Shown here piece by piece: positions 17,901-26,266 of a stretch of DNA of 64,000 nucleotides. The position numbers were made by a program, and so were the translations under genes. Below the pieces are notes generated by a model, which saw only the letters and a list, made by a program, of their open reading frames with translations, was not told the DNA's origin and made no database searches. The stretch's first letter is position 1. Each line of letters starts with the position of its first letter. Source of the stretch: Bog-473 sp963725895 (lineage in GTDB: Bacteria; Actinomycetota; Acidimicrobiia; Acidimicrobiales; RAAP-2); NCBI GenBank assembly GCA_963725895.1, contig CAVSAJ010000003.1, positions 310,001 to 374,000 of the forward strand. The letters are read 5' to 3'.

Positions 17901-18734
17901 TCAGGAGCCGAACACGTAGCCGTGCCGCTCGACGATCACGGCGTCGCGCCGGCGCACGAGCTCCCTCGATGTGTCGTCGTAGTACTCCCAGTAGGGTTTG
18001 TGATCTGAGGGATTGACCGGCTTCGCCGCCCGCTCGCGCACTTGGCGCTCGAGCGTCTCGTCGACGACGTAGCCGGCCGCACGCATCGCGGCGATCAGAT
18101 CGTCGGCCAAGTGCTCGAACCGGATCATCGTCTGGGGGATGAAATTCGAGCACACGGCCGTCATGAGGTCCGGTTCTGTCGCGCAACCGAGGACGGCGCG
18201 CACGTCGGAGGTGTACAGATTGCAGTAGCGGTACGTCACGTAGCCGGCGACGCGTCGTATCTGGGTCGCCCCGAAGGCCGGGTCGATCTGAGCGGCGTGC
18301 GCGGGGTCGTGCATCTCGACGAGCCATTTGTTGAATTTCTCGGGCGAGTGCGGTGCCGAGTAGTAGGCGCGCCAGCGGCGGGTCGGCTTCGTGACCTCCC
18401 GCAGCAGGGGGCCGACCTCGGGAAGCTGGCGACGGGCAGCCTGCAATCTCCGGTTCGTGAGGCGCCGGCGCAAGCCGCCCTCGCCCTGGCAGCCGTAGGA
18501 CCACAGTGAGACGTACATGTCCCACGGGTTGCGAACTGAACCGAAGACGAACTTGGAGTGGTTTTCGTCGAGCAGGCGACTGTGCTTCGCGTAGACGACC
18601 TGCGCCCCGAACAGATCGCTCAGGGTCGAGTGGATGAAGGTCGAGCCGGTCTTCTGCAGCGCGAGATAGACGAACTTGTCTGACTCCACCGGCACAGCGC
18701 ACCACCGTACAAGGGCGTACAACCACCCTTCCAA
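17901..18734 (-). CDS. Sulfotransferase-like protein, tandem copy A
   Basis: A 277-residue paralogue of the preceding entry, nearly colinear along the whole length. FVYLALQKTGSTF and VFGSVRNPWDMYVSLW are the two PAPS-binding motifs. The similarity continues into DNA upstream of both starts (both have CCGTACAAGG and CTTCCAAAG), so the duplicated unit included the promoter side. TTG 18734 opens the frame, but a GTG just before ESDKFVYLALQ is more likely the start. Both copies retain the key motifs, which argues that both are functional and may differ in acceptor. Confidence 0.75.
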   Translation of the reverse strand: MEGWLYALVRWCAVPVESDKFVYLALQKTGSTFIHSTLSDLFGAQVVYAKHSRLLDENHSKFVFGSVRNPWDMYVSLWSYGCQGEGGLRRRLTNRRLQAARRQLPEVGPLLREVTKPTRRWRAYYSAPHSPEKFNKWLVEMHDPAHAAQIDPAFGATQIRRVAGYVTYRYCNLYTSDVRAVLGCATEPDLMTAVCSNFIPQTMIRFEHLADDLIAAMRAAGYVVDETLERQVRERAAKPVNPSDHKPYWEYYDDTSRELVRRRDAVIVERHGYVFGS

Positions 18735-18747
18735 AGGGCGGGTGTCG

Positions 18748-19860
18748 CTACGGTTTTCCGAAGCGAACGGGCATGTCCTCGTTCATGTGGCGGGCGCGAC
18801 GCCGGGCGTGTCGCGCCGGAGCGGTCCACGCTTCGCGGACCGGCTCGAATCCGGGTCTGAAAGCGGAATAGCGAGGGTGGCTTCCCAGCGGAGGTATGGC
18901 CCACACCATCCACACCCTGAGGCGATACCCAGCCTTCGATCGTGGGCGGCCTCGACGACGAACCGTTCTCTTTGCCTTCACCGCCGCCCGTTTGAGACCG
19001 GGGGGCGTCTTCTCCTTGACGGCTGAGATGGTCCGTTGCGGGACCCCGAACCGGGAGGCGCCGCCCGATGCGGAGCGACGAGCGGGTGCGGGCGGTGTGG
19101 TCGCAACCAGCTCGCCCTCGACTGGATCCGACGGTGCAGTTGCAGAGACCTCCCACGCGACGGAGTAGTCGCTCTGCTCCGGTGGTGGGTTGAATTCGGG
19201 TACGGGCCCGATCCGTTCGGCCACGACGTGCATCACCAGACGCGACTTGCTCCGGAATTGCACTCGTCGCCCGAGGACGGCGGGATCCGTCACGCGGAAC
19301 CAGCCGGGCCACGGCTGATGTGCCTCCCTGACGAGCGCGTCCCGGATGCGAAACCCATAGCGCGGCGCCAGGACGCGAAAGACGAGCTCGGGGCTGAATT
19401 GATAGAACCCGTGTCCGGGGAAGTTGTTGACCGGCAGATTCAAGATGAGGTGGCCACCCTGGCGGACCATCCGCATGCAGTTCCGGATGGCGGTCGGGAA
19501 GTCGAAGACGTGCTCAAGCAGGCCGCCGTCGATGACCACCGAGAACCGCTCCTCGAGTGCCGGGGGGATCGGGGCGTTCAGATCGTGCACCACCGTGGCG
19601 CCCTGGTACGCCGACGCGTCGATGGAATCCACACGTTCGGCCCCGAGGTAGCGCAAGAATCCATCGACATAGCCGGCGCAGTCGCGATACACCTCCGCGG
19701 CCACATCGGGCGATTCATCACGGCACGCGGCCAAAGCCTCGGCCAGGTCGGCGGTGTCACCGGCGAGCGAGAGGTGGCCCAGGGTGGCGGGGTGGTCATA
19801 GGTGGCACCGAGGTCCGCTGCATGCAGCAGGAACCGAACGCCGAATTCGTTGACCGCCAT
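18748..19860 (-). CDS. SAM-dependent methyltransferase with basic C-terminal tail
   Basis: A 370-residue protein from ATG 19860, preceded by GAGGTGA. Residues about 85-160 hold a methyltransferase core, with VVHDLNAPIPPALEERFSVV, then DGGLLEHVFDFPTAIRNCMR and QGGHLILNLPVNNFPGHGF. The QFSPELVFRVLAPRYGFRI segment is typical of capsule- and O-antigen-cluster methyltransferases. The last 110 residues are basic and Pro/Arg rich, without a recognisable fold. It lies directly upstream of the tandem sulfotransferases on the same strand, so the three may act on one glycan. Confidence 0.7.
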   Translation of the reverse strand: MAVNEFGVRFLLHAADLGATYDHPATLGHLSLAGDTADLAEALAACRDESPDVAAEVYRDCAGYVDGFLRYLGAERVDSIDASAYQGATVVHDLNAPIPPALEERFSVVIDGGLLEHVFDFPTAIRNCMRMVRQGGHLILNLPVNNFPGHGFYQFSPELVFRVLAPRYGFRIRDALVREAHQPWPGWFRVTDPAVLGRRVQFRSKSRLVMHVVAERIGPVPEFNPPPEQSDYSVAWEVSATAPSDPVEGELVATTPPAPARRSASGGASRFGVPQRTISAVKEKTPPGLKRAAVKAKRTVRRRGRPRSKAGYRLRVWMVWAIPPLGSHPRYSAFRPGFEPVREAWTAPARHARRRARHMNEDMPVRFGKP

Positions 19861-20056
19861 ACGTCACCTCGAGTTGGTGCACGAGCTCAGGGAAGCGCAG
19901 ATCGTACAGTCCGCACCTGAGGGTCTGGTAAGGGGCTGGCCAGCGTGTTGGCGCCGGAGAGCAACCAGAGTGCTGCGACAACGCCGGGTCGACGGCCCGG
20001 GTGTGCGCCGATTCGACGCGGCACCGCACGCAGGTTCGGGGGTTTAGGCTCGGCCC

Positions 20057-21535
20057 ATGGACGGCCCCTCAGCACACTTCGATCCCTCCGCAACCCCACG
20101 CCCCGGCGGGCTGAAGCCCCCGACAGAGCTCCCACGCGCGTTGGCGGACCTGCGGGCGTCGGGCTGGGAGTCGCTCTCGGTCGCCGAGGAGATGCGCCGC
20201 AACACCGCGAAGGCGATCGCGGCCGGCGCTTCGTTGGTGCCAGGCGTGCTCGGCTTCGAAGAGACCGTGGTCCCCCAACTCGAGAACGCCATCTTGGCGG
20301 GGCACGACATGATCCTGCTGGGCGAGCGCGGCCAGGCCAAGACACGCGTCATCCGTTCCATGGTGGGTCTGCTCGACGAGTGGACACCCATCGTGGCGGG
20401 CTCCGAGATCAACGACGACCCCTACAATCCCGTCTCGCGCTACGCGCTCGACCGAGTCGACGAGCTCGGCGACGCGACCCCGATCGACTGGGTCCACCGC
20501 TCGCAGCGCTACGGCGAGAAGCTCGCCACCCCCGACACCTCCATCGCTGACCTCATCGGCGAGGTGGACCCCATCAAGATCGCCGAGGGGCGCTACCTCA
20601 GCGACGAGCTGGCGCTGCACTACGGGCTCATCCCGCGGGTCAACCGCGGCATCTTCGCCATCAACGAGCTGCCCGACCTCTCCGAGCGGATCCAGGTCGG
20701 GCTGCTCAACATCCTCGAAGAACGCGACGTGCAGATCCGGGGCCACCGCATCCGCCTGCCTCTCGACGTCATGTTGGTGGCGACCGCGAACCCCGAGGAC
20801 TACACCAACCGGGGCCGCATCATCACCCCGCTGAAGGACCGCTTCGGCGCCCAGATCCGTACGCACTACCCCTTCGACACCATGACCGAGGTCCGCATCA
20901 TGGAGGCCGAGGCCGACCTGCCCACGGCTGGCGTGCCCGTCTCGGTGCCGAGCTACATGAAGGAGGTCATCGCGGAGGTCAGCCAGCTGGCCCGGCGCAG
21001 CACCCACCTGAATCAGCGCAGCGGCGTCTCGGTCCGCCTGTCCATCGCCAACTACGAGACCCTGGTGGCCTCGGCCGTGCGGCGGGCCCTTCGCACCGGT
21101 GAGCCGGTCGCCGTCCCCCGGATCAGCGACCTGTCCTCCCTGGTGCCCTCGACCCAGGGCAAGATCGAGGTCGAGGCCATGGAGGAGGGCCACGAGGACG
21201 AGGTGGTGGCCCAGCTGGTGGCGGCCGCCACCCTGTCGGTCTTCCGTCGCCGGGTCACGCTCGACGACCCTCAGTCGATCGTGGCCGCCTTCCACGACCA
21301 GGTCGTGGTGCACGTCGGCGACGACCTCCCCAGCGCGGCCTACCTGGCGGTGCTCGCCGACATCCCCGAGCTCGAGCCGCCCACCCGCAAGCTGGCGGGG
21401 CCCGAGGCGGCCGACGCGGAGTCCCCGGCGCTCATGGCCAGCGCCATGGAGTTCCTCCTCGAGGGCCTCCACCTGACCAAGCGGCTCAACAAGGACGCGT
21501 CGGGGGCCCGTGCCCTGTACCGCGGGCGCAAGTAG
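20057..21535 (+). CDS. MoxR/ChlI-like AAA+ ATPase
   Basis: A 492-residue AAA+ protein. GERGQAKTR (residues 89-97, K95) is the Walker A loop, GIFAINELPDL (about 198-208) the Walker B with its sensor Asn, and VMLVATANPEDYTNRGRI the sensor 1 region, as in magnesium-chelatase I-type and MoxR ATPases. Such ATPases work with a von Willebrand factor A partner to remodel or insert metal into client proteins. That partner follows 18 bp downstream. The client is not evident. Confidence 0.86.
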   Translation: MDGPSAHFDPSATPRPGGLKPPTELPRALADLRASGWESLSVAEEMRRNTAKAIAAGASLVPGVLGFEETVVPQLENAILAGHDMILLGERGQAKTRVIRSMVGLLDEWTPIVAGSEINDDPYNPVSRYALDRVDELGDATPIDWVHRSQRYGEKLATPDTSIADLIGEVDPIKIAEGRYLSDELALHYGLIPRVNRGIFAINELPDLSERIQVGLLNILEERDVQIRGHRIRLPLDVMLVATANPEDYTNRGRIITPLKDRFGAQIRTHYPFDTMTEVRIMEAEADLPTAGVPVSVPSYMKEVIAEVSQLARRSTHLNQRSGVSVRLSIANYETLVASAVRRALRTGEPVAVPRISDLSSLVPSTQGKIEVEAMEEGHEDEVVAQLVAAATLSVFRRRVTLDDPQSIVAAFHDQVVVHVGDDLPSAAYLAVLADIPELEPPTRKLAGPEAADAESPALMASAMEFLLEGLHLTKRLNKDASGARALYRGRK

Positions 21536-21553
21536 AGCGTCGGCGCCGGGCCG

Positions 21554-23560
21554 ATGAGCGTCACCTACGACTACTCCGAGTGGGACGGCACCCAGGAGTT
21601 CGCCGACCTCGATCCCGACGACCTCCTGGCCGGGCTCACCGACGACCTCTTGGCCGGAGGCGACCTCGACGACGCGTTGCGCCGGCTCTTGCGCAGCGGC
21701 TTTCGCACTGCCGACGGCGAGCAGGTCGCGGGGCTGCGCGACCTGCTCGACCAGCTGCGCCGCCGGCGCCAGGAGATGCTGGCCGAGGGCGACCCCGACG
21801 GGCGCATGGCCGAGCTCTCGCGGCAGCTCGACGAAATTGAGCAGGACGAGCGCGCCGCCATCGACGACCTGGTCGAGGAGGCCAGCGCGTCGGGCGACGA
21901 GCGGCGCCAAGGGGTGACCGACGACGTCGCCACCGAGCGGCGCATGGCGCTCGACCTCCAGCCCGACGACCCGGCCGGGCGCATCAGCTCGCTGCAGCAC
22001 TACGACTTCGTGTCCTCCGAGGCCCGTGAGAAGTTCGAGGAGCTGGTGGAGGAGCTGCGGCGTGAGATGGCCGACACCTTCTTCGAAGGCGCCTCCGACG
22101 CGCTCTCCAACATGGACCCCGAGCAGATGCAGCGCATGCGCGACGCCTACGACGCCCTCAACCGCATGCTCGAGCAGCGCGAGCGCGGCGAGGAGCTCGA
22201 CCCGAGCTTCGAGGAATTCATGGCCGAGTTCGGCGACATGTTCCCGGGCAACCCGCAGAACCTCGAGGAACTGCTCGAGCAGCTGGCCGAGCGCATGGCC
22301 GCCGCGCAGGCGGTCTGGAACTCGCTGTCACCCGAGCAACAGGCCCAGCTGCGCCAGCTGATGGAGGCGGTGCTCGAGGACATGGACCTGCGCTGGCAGG
22401 TGGAGCGCCTGGCCGAGAACCTGCAGCGCGCCTTCCCCGACGCGGGCTGGCAACAGAGCTACGACTTCAACGGCGAGGGGCCGATGAGCCTCAATCGTGC
22501 GACGGACCTCGCGACCCAACTGGGCCAGCTCGATCGCATGGAAGACCTGCTCCAGTCGGCCTCGACTCCCGCCGCGCTGGGCGAGATCGACCTCGACCAG
22601 GTCAAGCAGCACATGGGTGAGGACGCCGCTCGTGCGCTGGACCGCCTGGCCAACCTCACCAAGTCGCTCGCCGACGCAGGGTTGATCGAGCAGCAGGGGG
22701 GCCGAATTGAGCTGACGCCCCGCGGCGTACGCCGTCTCGGCCAGAAAGCGCTGGCCGACCTGTTCGGTCAGATCAACAAGGACCGCATCGGGGACCACTC
22801 GGCCGTGCTCACCGGCTCGGGCCACGACCGCGAGGAGACCACCAAGGCCTACGAGTACGGCGACCCGCTCAACCTCCACCTCACCTCGACGGTGCACAAC
22901 GCCGTGCGCCGTTCTGGGTCAGGTGTACCGGTGCGCCTCACGCCGGAGGACTTCGAGGTGGTCGAGGTCGAGGCGCTCTCGCGCAGCGCCACCGTGCTCT
23001 GTCTCGACCTGTCGATGTCGATGCCGATGCGGGACAACTTCGTGCCGGCCAAGCGGATGGCGATGGCGCTCCAGACGCTCATCTCTTCCAAATTCCCCCG
23101 CGACTACCTCGGCATCATCGGCTTCTCCGAGGTCGCCCGCGAGATCCGGCCCGACGAGATCCCCACCGCCATGTGGGACTACGTCTACGGGACCAACCTG
23201 CAACATGCACTGGCGCTGTCGCGGCGCCTGCTCGCCCACCAGCACGGGACCAAGCAGATCATCGTGGTGACCGACGGCGAGCCGACGGCGCACATCGACG
23301 ACTTCGGCGAGGTGACCTTCAATTATCCGCCCATTCCCGAGACGCTGCGCCGTACGATGGCCGAGGTCATCCGCTGCACGCGGGCAGGCATCGTGATCAA
23401 CACCTTTGCCCTCGACCTCCAACGCACCCACTACCCGTTCGTCGAGCAGATCGCCCGGGTCAACGGCGGGCGCACCTTCTACACCACCCCGGACGCCTTG
23501 GGCGGCTACGTCCTGGTCGACTTCCTCCAGCACCGCCGCGTGCTTCGCCCGGCGGGCTAG
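21554..23560 (+). CDS. VWA-domain protein, partner of the MoxR-like ATPase
   Basis: A 668-residue acidic protein. The N-terminal 450 residues are largely helical and charged, with many Asp/Glu/Gln/Leu repeats. The C-terminal domain is a von Willebrand A fold: VLCLDLSMSMPMR holds the D-x-S-x-S metal site (D485), followed by YLGIIGFSEVAREI and IIVVTDGEPTAH with the other MIDAS residues. Together with the ATPase 18 bp upstream it forms the usual MoxR-VWA pair, acting as a metal-dependent remodelling machine in the cytosol. No membrane span is seen. Confidence 0.84.
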   Translation: MSVTYDYSEWDGTQEFADLDPDDLLAGLTDDLLAGGDLDDALRRLLRSGFRTADGEQVAGLRDLLDQLRRRRQEMLAEGDPDGRMAELSRQLDEIEQDERAAIDDLVEEASASGDERRQGVTDDVATERRMALDLQPDDPAGRISSLQHYDFVSSEAREKFEELVEELRREMADTFFEGASDALSNMDPEQMQRMRDAYDALNRMLEQRERGEELDPSFEEFMAEFGDMFPGNPQNLEELLEQLAERMAAAQAVWNSLSPEQQAQLRQLMEAVLEDMDLRWQVERLAENLQRAFPDAGWQQSYDFNGEGPMSLNRATDLATQLGQLDRMEDLLQSASTPAALGEIDLDQVKQHMGEDAARALDRLANLTKSLADAGLIEQQGGRIELTPRGVRRLGQKALADLFGQINKDRIGDHSAVLTGSGHDREETTKAYEYGDPLNLHLTSTVHNAVRRSGSGVPVRLTPEDFEVVEVEALSRSATVLCLDLSMSMPMRDNFVPAKRMAMALQTLISSKFPRDYLGIIGFSEVAREIRPDEIPTAMWDYVYGTNLQHALALSRRLLAHQHGTKQIIVVTDGEPTAHIDDFGEVTFNYPPIPETLRRTMAEVIRCTRAGIVINTFALDLQRTHYPFVEQIARVNGGRTFYTTPDALGGYVLVDFLQHRRVLRPAG

Positions 23561-23824
23561 CGCCCACACTCCCCGCACTCCCCGCACTCCCCGCACCCGC
23601 ACTCACTCGAATTCTTCGGGCGAGGCGCACCTGTCGCGCCTGAAGGCTGCTTGAACTGCGGTTACATGCACTTATCCACACCCGCCTACGAGTGGCGAAC
23701 ACACATTTTCCGCCCCTCGTCGAATTTGGGCCTTGCACTCACGCGAGCGTTGGTCAAAGATGTCTGATCACATCGTTGTAACTACACCGGTGCCACCTGA
23801 GGCGAAGAAGGGGGGCGAACCCAA
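23561..23824. other. Intergenic region with 9-base direct repeats
   Basis: At 23565-23606 the unit CCCCGCACT is repeated about four times in tandem right after the VWA gene, the last copy imperfect. The remaining bases up to the whiB start hold no supported gene and must contain the whiB promoter. Confidence 0.45.
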
Positions 23825-24109
23825 GTGCCAGTTGACATAGTCACCACGCTCTACGGTCGCCAAGAACGAAGCTGGCAGCTGCAGGCCAATTGCATGGGCG
23901 TCGACCCGGACCTGTTCTTCCCAGAGCGCGGGGCGTCCACCCGCGAGGCGAAGGAGGTCTGCCGTGGCTGCGTCGTGCGGGAGGACTGCCTCGAGTACGC
24001 CCTCGCCAACGGTGAGAAGTTCGGGATCTGGGGCGGCATGAGCGAGCGCGAGCGACGCCGCCTGCGCCGGGCCCGCGCCCTGGCCCGCCGCGAGATCGCC
24101 GCGTCCTAA
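23825..24109 (+). CDS. WhiB-family iron-sulfur regulator
   Basis: A 94-residue WhiB-like protein from GTG 23825, with AAGGGGGG about 11 bases upstream. The four cluster cysteines are C23, C46, C49 and C55 (spacing C-x22-C-x2-C-x5-C), followed by the G-I-W-G-G turn at 67-71 and a basic helix MSERERRRLRRARALARR that contacts DNA or RNA polymerase. Such proteins bind a 4Fe-4S cluster sensitive to oxygen or nitric oxide and bind the sigma factor. It faces a formimidoyltransferase gene that ends 4 bp inside its own end. Confidence 0.92.
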   Translation: MPVDIVTTLYGRQERSWQLQANCMGVDPDLFFPERGASTREAKEVCRGCVVREDCLEYALANGEKFGIWGGMSERERRRLRRARALARREIAAS

Positions 24110-24966
24110 CTGCTCGCAGTCCTGCCCGCCTCGAGGCGCGCTTCGATCGTGACTGCCGGCCCCGAGAGGCCGAGTTCGGCCCGGCGCACCGGGGCGACGG
24201 TGGCGAGGACAACCTCGGGCACGAGGCCCACCAGCTCGGCGCCCTCGACGGCGCCACCGGCGTCCTCGGCCAAGGCGGCCACTTCGTCGTAGAGCTGGGC
24301 GGGCCCGACGCGGTCCGGGTCGACCAGGTTGCACGACACCTGGGCCCGAGACCCCACGGCCAAGCCGAGCGCCCGGACCTCGGGGCGGCGAAGCCGGGGC
24401 GCCACCTGCCTGGCGACGGCGACCGAGGAGACCCAGACGTTGTAGGCGACCAGGACCCGTCGGGCCCCCACCGCGGTCGCGCCGGTGCGGGGGTCGGCCT
24501 GGTCCGGGCCGTAGTCGGGAGGGTCGGCGGCGGCGAAGGCGTGACGGCGGATGTCGGGCAGGGTGCGGGCGCGCCCGCCGGGAAGAGGCCCGTAGCAAAA
24601 GGTCGGCACGCCCACCTCATCGCCCAACCAGTGGGCGAACTCGTCGCGCAAGACGACCGCCTCGCTCAGATCGGTGGGTGCGGCGCGTCCAGGGGCGTAG
24701 GGGACGAACGGCACCACGTCGAGCACGCCGAGGCGCGGGTGGACGCCGTCGTGGACACGGAGGTCGAGCCGCTCCACGGTGGCGACGGCCAGCGAGCGCG
24801 CGGCTGCGCTCACCTCGGCCGCCTCGCCGGCCAGTGTGAAGACCGCCCGATTGTGGTCGGGGTCGCGGTGCAGGTCGAGCAGGGCCGGCGCGGCGGCAGC
24901 GGCCAGCTCGCGGAGCGTCGCCTCGTTCCGGCCCTCGCTCACGTTGACCACGCACTCGAAGATCAC
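24106..24966 (-). CDS. Glutamate formimidoyltransferase-like protein
   Basis: A 286-residue protein from GTG 24966, the codon directly before IFECVVNVSEGRNEATL, the conserved N-terminus of formiminotransferases. HRDPDHNRAVFTLAG, VHDGVHPRLGVLDVVPFVP and RVLVAYNVWVSS are family blocks that bind folate and formiminoglutamate. The enzyme moves the formimino group from N-formimino-L-glutamate to tetrahydrofolate in histidine breakdown. The cyclodeaminase half found in vertebrates is absent, and no other histidine catabolism gene is nearby, so its actual substrate here is unproven. Confidence 0.85.
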   Translation of the reverse strand: MIFECVVNVSEGRNEATLRELAAAAAPALLDLHRDPDHNRAVFTLAGEAAEVSAAARSLAVATVERLDLRVHDGVHPRLGVLDVVPFVPYAPGRAAPTDLSEAVVLRDEFAHWLGDEVGVPTFCYGPLPGGRARTLPDIRRHAFAAADPPDYGPDQADPRTGATAVGARRVLVAYNVWVSSVAVARQVAPRLRRPEVRALGLAVGSRAQVSCNLVDPDRVGPAQLYDEVAALAEDAGGAVEGAELVGLVPEVVLATVAPVRRAELGLSGPAVTIEARLEAGRTASS

Positions 24967-25072
24967 GAATTCACCGGGTGGCGGGTGTGGAACCGGTTCG
25001 CAGCGGGGCGACCGCCCGAGCGGTGCGGCCCGAGCGGTGGGAAGGAAGGAGCGCTCGAGGCGCCCGTCGTCG

Positions 25073-25318
25073 TTACTTGGCGACGACGGCGTGGGAGAGG
25101 CGACGGCGGCGCAGGATGCGTCGGCGCTCACGCTCGGAGGCGCCACCCCAGACCCCATGGTCGATGTGGTTCTCGAGCGCGTACTCGAGGCAGGCCTCGG
25201 AGACGGGGCACTCGGCGCAGATGCGCTGGGCGACCAGCACGCCCATCCCGTCACTTGGAAAGAACACGTCGGGAGCAACTTCCTTGCACTTCCCCCGGGC
25301 CATCCAATCGGTATCCAT
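25073..25318 (-). CDS. WhiB-family iron-sulfur regulator (WhiB2/WhmD-like)
   Basis: An 81-residue WhiB-like protein from ATG 25318 with AAGGGAG upstream. C11, C34, C37 and C43 form the cluster set, GVWGG is at 55-59, and SERERRRILRRRRL is the basic helix. Size and the late VWGGASERERR segment resemble the division-linked WhiB2/WhmD group, but I would not assign the orthologue from sequence alone. It lies 106 bp upstream of the formimidoyltransferase gene on the same strand and is divergent from a small acidic protein gene. Confidence 0.9.
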   Translation of the reverse strand: MDTDWMARGKCKEVAPDVFFPSDGMGVLVAQRICAECPVSEACLEYALENHIDHGVWGGASERERRRILRRRRLSHAVVAK

Positions 25319-25489
25319 TGTTGAGCTCCCTTTTCACGCATCATTCTACGGGAGGTGCCAGTCCGCTCCTAGGCTTTGCGAATAGGAAGTTCGTAAGAAT
25401 CCAAAGCCCGATTCGCGCTCAGCCAGGGAGAATGTCGTTCCGTGCCCCAGGGCTACGCTGGCGCCGATCACCCGATCCGAGGAGATGCC

Positions 25490-25783
25490 ATGGCCCCCGA
25501 CGCCGAAGAAGACGTCGTCGAAGAGGGTGAGATCGTCGAGCCCATCGGCCACGTACGCGTCGTGTACCTCGGCCCGGTCGCGCCCCACTGGGAGGTGCAG
25601 TCGGACTACGGCCCCCAGGACGTGATCGAGCAGTTCCGGGAACGGGTGCTGGCTCGTCTGGTGCTGCTGCCTCCGCACGACCCCCAGTTCCGGCGCAACA
25701 GCGAGCGTGTGGTGCGCGACGCCGAGCGCGAGCAGCTGGCCCTCGAGTGGGTCCTCGACTACGGCGAGGAGCCCGAGGCCTGA
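25490..25783 (+). CDS. Small acidic hypothetical protein
   Basis: A 97-residue protein from ATG 25490, chosen because GAGGAG lies 6 bases upstream. The N-terminal 20 residues are acidic (PDAEEDVVEEGEIVEP). The middle, HVRVVYLGPVAPHWEVQSDYG, looks like two short strands, and the rest (QDVIEQFRERVLARLVLL, then ERVVRDAEREQLALEWVL) is helical. No family is recognised. It is divergent from the whiB gene at 25073-25318. Confidence 0.6.
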   Translation: MAPDAEEDVVEEGEIVEPIGHVRVVYLGPVAPHWEVQSDYGPQDVIEQFRERVLARLVLLPPHDPQFRRNSERVVRDAEREQLALEWVLDYGEEPEA

Positions 25784-25936
25784 GGCCGAGGTCCCTCAGG
25801 CACGAGCTGACCGGCGGACATGCGCCGCACCCGGATTGCACCTTTGAGGCCACTCGGCGGAGACCCTGGCAGTGGAAGCATGTCCGCCCGTTGAGCTGGT
25901 GAGGCCGGGCGGGGCCCGGCGAGGGGGGAGGCAGTC

Positions 25937-26259
25937 ATGGGGGACACCTGCACGATGGACGACGCACCCGTCGTTCGCGCGGTCCGGACACTGATCGGTG
26001 AGCTGACCGAGGACGAGGGAGCGCTCGTGCGCATCCTGACCCCGGCGGAGATGGAGCGCGAGCGGCAAGGTCGAGCACCTCCTCGACTTGGTGGACCTGC
26101 TCGCGACGATCCGCAACGACGAAGCGGTGGCCGAGTACGTCTACGCCATCGCGCCGAGTTGGGACGGGACGATCGAGTCGCTGCTCCTGGCTGGGCGCGT
26201 CACCACCGCGTGCGCCGCGCCACGAGCTCGAGCGCCGCGCGCCCGCTCTCGTCGGCTGA
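25937..26259 (+). pseudogene. Small hypothetical gene broken by frame changes
   Basis: The protein starts at ATG 25937 (MGDTCTMDDAPVVRAVRTLI) and runs to MERERQG near 26070. It continues in another frame as VEHLLDLVDLLATIRNDEAV and EYVYAIAPSWDGTIESLLL, and may end in a third frame with HELERRAPALVG at a TGA at 26257-26259, just before the convergent DUF2342 gene. Each part is clearly protein-like. Base errors in a real gene of about 105 residues are more likely than decay. Function unknown. Confidence 0.4.
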
Positions 26260-26266
26260 GGGTCGC

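Noticed and set aside
20069..22000. A 643-residue minus-strand open frame opposite the MoxR-like ATPase
   Set aside because: Antisense shadow; Val/Gly/Leu/His-rich with no domain, while the plus strand has Walker motifs.
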